From the NCBI GenBank assembly GCA_945787305.1, contig CALZIH010000131.1, forward strand, positions 1 through 7,831: a DNA stretch of 7,831 nt. Direction: 5' to 3'. Below the pieces are notes generated by a model. It was not told the DNA's origin. It worked only from the letters and a program-made list of their open reading frames with translations, and made no database searches. How positions within the stretch are numbered: the stretch's first letter is position 1; the number at the start of each line of letters is the position of its first letter. Shown one piece after another: positions 5,880 through 7,831 of the stretch. A program made the position numbers and the translations under genes. Source of the stretch: an uncultured Desulfobulbaceae bacterium. Lineage in GTDB: Bacteria; Desulfobacterota; Desulfobulbia; Desulfobulbales; Desulfobulbaceae.

Positions 5880-5912
5880 GAAGGCACAAAGACTATGATT
5901 CTCTGTGCCTTC
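5880..5912. ncRNA. Strong hairpin, possible part of a small RNA
   Basis: GAAGGCACA (5880-5888) pairs perfectly with TGTGCCTTC (5904-5912). After one A/C mismatch the stem continues with AGA/TCT, leaving a 7-base loop. On the plus strand it is followed by seven A, not T, so it is not a plus-strand terminator; on the minus strand only a weak T-run follows. It starts nine bases after repeat copy 2 and lies 45 bases before a plus-strand terminator. It may be a structured part of a short transcript or of a leader. The ncRNA label is tentative. Confidence 0.3.
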
Positions 5913-5956
5913 AAAAAAATGTATTTTGCTTACATTGGATTTCAGTTAGTTCTTTC

Positions 5957-5979
5957 AAAACAGATTCCTGTTTTTTTTT
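5957..5979 (+). terminator. Intrinsic terminator upstream of selD
   Basis: AAAACAG-ATTC-CTGTTTT forms a 7-bp stem with a 4-base loop, followed by five more T (nine T in a row in all). The stem is AT-rich, so efficiency is uncertain. No annotated plus-strand gene ends here, which implies a non-coding plus-strand transcript or protection of selD from read-through. Confidence 0.5.
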
Positions 5980-5998
5980 CAACAAAATATACGGACAA

Positions 5999-6029
5999 TT
6001 GATAGAATAAGGTGGAATTATGGTGTAAT
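5999..6029 (+). promoter_or_regulatory. Possible selD promoter
   Basis: TTGATA (5999-6004) and TGTAAT (6024-6029) each match five of six consensus bases, but the spacing is 19, longer than ideal. It lies just after the terminator at 5957-5979 and would give a leader of roughly 80 bases before selD. Confidence 0.3.
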
Positions 6030-6118
6030 GTTGTTGGTAAGCAAGGGTGCGGTCATGTATGCAGATGCTGTAACGCTATATTCTCACTATCTAATCCAAC
6101 AGTATACATCGAAAAGCA

Positions 6119-7159
6119 ATGAAGTTGACGGGAACTGTTAAGGCCGCCGGTTGAGCAGCCAAGCTCGGTCCGGGGGACCTGAGCCGAATACTCTGCGGTC
6201 TGCAACTGCCGACGGATGCCAACCTCATTGTCGGATCCGAAACCTGCGATGATGCCGGAGTCTACCGTTTGAATGCAACAACGGCGCTTATTCAGACTGT
6301 GGACTTTTTTACCCCTATTGTCGATGATCCCTTTGACTTTGGACGCATCACCGCCGCCAATGCCCTTTCCGATGTTTACGCCATGGGGGGAACGCCTCTG
6401 CTGTGTATGAATATCCTCGCCTGTCCGGTGGGGGAGATGCCGGAGCAGGTCTTTCGTCAGGTCGTCGAGGGGGGGCTGGAAAAAATAAAAGAAGCCGGCG
6501 CCCTGTTGGTCGGCGGTCATTCCATAGAAGATCCAGAACTTAAATACGGGCTATCTGTTACCGGTACTGTTCATCCGGACCGCGTGTTACTCAATGCGGG
6601 GGCCAGGGCAGGTGACGCACTGGTTTTGACCAAACCGCTTGGCACAGGGATATTGTCCACTGCCATCAAGGGGGGGGTGGCAGGCGGTGATGTCGAGGCA
6701 CGGATTGTCTCAGTGATGGCGACGTTGAACAGGCTACCTGCTGAATATGTGCGGCAATATGATGTAACCGTGCATAGTTGTACGGATATTACCGGTTTCG
6801 GACTGTTTGGACATCTCCATGAAATGGCTGACGCTTCAGGGGTGTCCATGGTTTTGGACCGCACTGAGTTACCTGTTCTTACCGGAACACTGGATTTTGC
6901 CGACATGGGAATTATTCCGGAAGGCGCCTATACAAACCGATCATTTTACAGAAAATGGGTTGACTGCGGCAGTGAAGAGGCCGATGGATTGGAAATGATT
7001 TGTTATGATCCGCAAACCTCGGGCGGCCTTCTTTTCTCCATGCCGCCCTCTGCTGCCGAACAATTGTTACAAGGTCTGAAGGACGTTGGTTACGATCTGG
7101 ATTGTCGAATTATCGGCAAAGTACGGACGGGAAGCCCTGGCTCTGTTTTTCTCAGGTAG
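6119..7159 (+). CDS. selD: Selenide, water dikinase (selenophosphate synthetase), selenocysteine-containing
   Basis: Makes selenophosphate, the selenium donor for selenocysteine and selenouridine, from selenide and ATP. The gene is 346 codons with an in-frame TGA at codon 12 (6152-6154), where relatives have Cys or Sec; the U12-x2-K15 arrangement matches the catalytic Cys17-x2-Lys20 of E. coli SelD. Later motifs are CDDAGVY (43-49), VDFFTPIVDDPFDFG (61-75), LSDVYAMGG (83-91), GGHS (132-135), TDITGFGLFGH and CYDPQTSGGL, all typical of the family. Without recoding, the ORF would appear to start near 6269 and would lose the glycine-rich active-site segment. ATG 6119 is the only ATG, GTG or TTG in frame after the TAA at 6092, and it gives the usual length; no clear ribosome site is seen. 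A SECIS-like hairpin follows the TGA. It is divergent from purF, with a terminator candidate downstream at 7221-7248. Confidence 0.95.
6152..6196 (+). promoter_or_regulatory. UGA selenocysteine codon with bacterial SECIS-like hairpin
   Basis: After the TGA (6152-6154), GCTC+GGTCC (6163-6171) pairs with GGACC+GAGC (6175-6184), leaving a GGG loop (6172-6174) and one bulged T (6180). An outer GCAG/CTGC stem (6155-6158 with 6193-6196) closes the structure. The apical loop is 17 bases past the TGA, in the range of bacterial SECIS elements bound by SelB. The bulged U is on the 3' side, unlike the E. coli fdhF element, where it is on the 5' side. Confidence 0.8.
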
Positions 7160-7220
7160 CAGACTGCTTTGTCATCAGAGCTGCTCTTCAGATGTTGGTG
7201 CTCTTAAGGACTGTACAGCT

Positions 7221-7248
7221 ATCTTGAACAGGTAAGATTCTTTTTTTT
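7221..7248 (+). terminator. Probable selD terminator
   Basis: ATCTTG-AACAGG-TAAGAT (the inner pair is G-T) forms a 6-bp stem followed by TC and eight T. It lies 62 bases after the selD stop. The stem is AT-rich but the T-tract is good. The rest of 7160-7354 shows no gene. Confidence 0.5.
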
Positions 7249-7301
7249 CGATCATTACATTAACCAATATATGATTACCATCGAAACTCAGCCTTTTTGC
7301 T

Positions 7302-7329
7302 CGTCATTCCCGCGAATGCGCGAATCTAG
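7302..7329. repeat. REP-like palindromic element, single half
   Basis: CGTCATTCCCGCGAATGCG with the following CGAATCTAG resembles the widespread proteobacterial CGTCATTCCCGC...GCGGGAAT family of REP/MITE ends. ATTC-C-CGC / GCG-C-GAAT forms a stem around a GAAT loop with one C-C mismatch; the usual pairing has G there. It sits 25 bases before the next start codon. No second inverted half is found within the window. Confidence 0.55.
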
Positions 7330-7354
7330 GCGGTCTAGCCAATAAGAGTGTGTA

Positions 7355-7831
7355 ATGAATACTCGACTCGTTCTTTTTTTCAGTTGTTGTTTTCTTTTGT
7401 GTGCCTCCCTGTTTTCGCTCGCCCTGGCTGCCGTCGAGCGGCAGGAACCATATAAAATATTTTTGGTCCATAGTTACGATGCGGAAAACATCTGCGGTAA
7501 ACCCCAGGCAACAGGGCTTCTGGAGGGACTGGCTGAGGAAGGCTTTGTCGTCGGCCGCAACCTGATGGTCGAGCATCAATATATGGAAACCAAAAGGGTG
7601 CATACCACACCTGAACAGATAGGCCGACAGGGCCGATTGGCTCTGGAAAAAATTAATAACTGGCAGCCGGATGTGGTCGTTACGTTTGACGATAATGCCA
7701 CCCGAGAGGTAATGCTGCCCCTGGCGGGTAGCCAATTGCCGGTGGTTTTTTCCGGTATAAATAATACGCCCGAGTATTACAACGAACAGGAACGATTCCT
7801 CAACAGCCGCAAGAGTCCGGGACATAATGTG
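7355..7831 (+). CDS. Secreted ABC-type substrate-binding-like protein, partial (5' part)
   Basis: The first 159 codons of a gene that continues beyond the right edge. The protein begins with a typical Sec signal peptide: an Arg at 4, a hydrophobic core to about residue 24, and a likely cut after ALA at 23-25. The mature part (YKIFLVHSYDAEN, then GLLEGLAEEGF, WQPDVVVTFDDNA and LPVVFSGINN) looks like the ABC_sub_bind (TrpX-like, PF04392) periplasmic fold. In sulfate reducers and relatives this domain occurs alone or as the sensor part of membrane signalling proteins with PAS, kinase or GGDEF domains; which applies cannot be seen here. The ATG has AAGAG six bases upstream and an REP-like hairpin just before that. 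The ligand is unknown. Confidence 0.8.
   Translation, partial: MNTRLVLFFSCCFLLCASLFSLALAAVERQEPYKIFLVHSYDAENICGKPQATGLLEGLAEEGFVVGRNLMVEHQYMETKRVHTTPEQIGRQGRLALEKINNWQPDVVVTFDDNATREVMLPLAGSQLPVVFSGINNTPEYYNEQERFLNSRKSPGHNV

Noticed and set aside
5729..5914. 61-codon minus-strand ORF across repeat copy 2
   Set aside because: It lies over the non-coding repeat and hairpin, overlaps the purF start, and has no support; copy 1 is not coding-like in the same phase.
6053..6520. 155-codon minus-strand ORF
   Set aside because: It is antisense to selD and its recoded 5' end.
7304..7825. 173-codon minus-strand ORF
   Set aside because: It is antisense to the secreted binding-protein gene, which has a signal peptide and recognisable motifs in the plus frame.

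Overview
The window reads as chromosomal sequence from a Gram-negative anaerobe, most likely a deltaproteobacterium-type organism (Desulfobacterota/Desulfuromonadota). Nothing diagnostic such as rRNA is present. The inference rests on a selenocysteine-containing SelD, a small 4Fe-4S ferredoxin, an iron-sulfur type PurF and a secreted ABC-type binding protein. Gene density is low and the spacers are long and structured.

Layout. Positions 1-267 (minus) hold a possible gene fragment running off the left edge. Positions 268-596 are a spacer with a possible 30-codon ORF. A minus-strand NAD-dependent sugar-nucleotide epimerase-like SDR occupies 597-1772. Positions 1773-2368 form a regulatory spacer between divergent genes, with a Fur-box-like palindrome. 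A plus-strand MPPED-type metallophosphoesterase (2369-3022; possible start at 2186) converges on a minus-strand cluster. That cluster reads, in transcription order, purF (5739-4309), a ferredoxin (4184-3993), a 41-codon small gene that needs a frameshift (3966-3842), and a membrane NnrU/isoprenylcysteine-methyltransferase-like protein (3791-3180). Plus-strand selD (6119-7159) is divergent from purF. The start of a secreted ABC_sub_bind-type protein (7355 onward) runs off the right edge.

The main points are these. (1) selD is longer than a standard-code ORF: codon 12 is TGA (6152-6154), replacing the catalytic Cys, and a SECIS-like stem-loop follows, so the organism should make selenoproteins. 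(2) A 100-nt intergenic element occurs twice (3071-3170 and 5772-5871) at 82% ungapped identity, with a long-range stem that shows a compensatory base change. (3) The spacer upstream of selD contains a strong hairpin and an intrinsic terminator ahead of the presumed selD promoter, which may mark a small RNA. (4) The small gene between the ferredoxin and the methyltransferase has an excellent Shine-Dalgarno sequence, but its ATG is one base out of phase with the coding-like frame.

No CRISPR array, tRNA, rRNA, transposase gene or recognisable defence system was seen.
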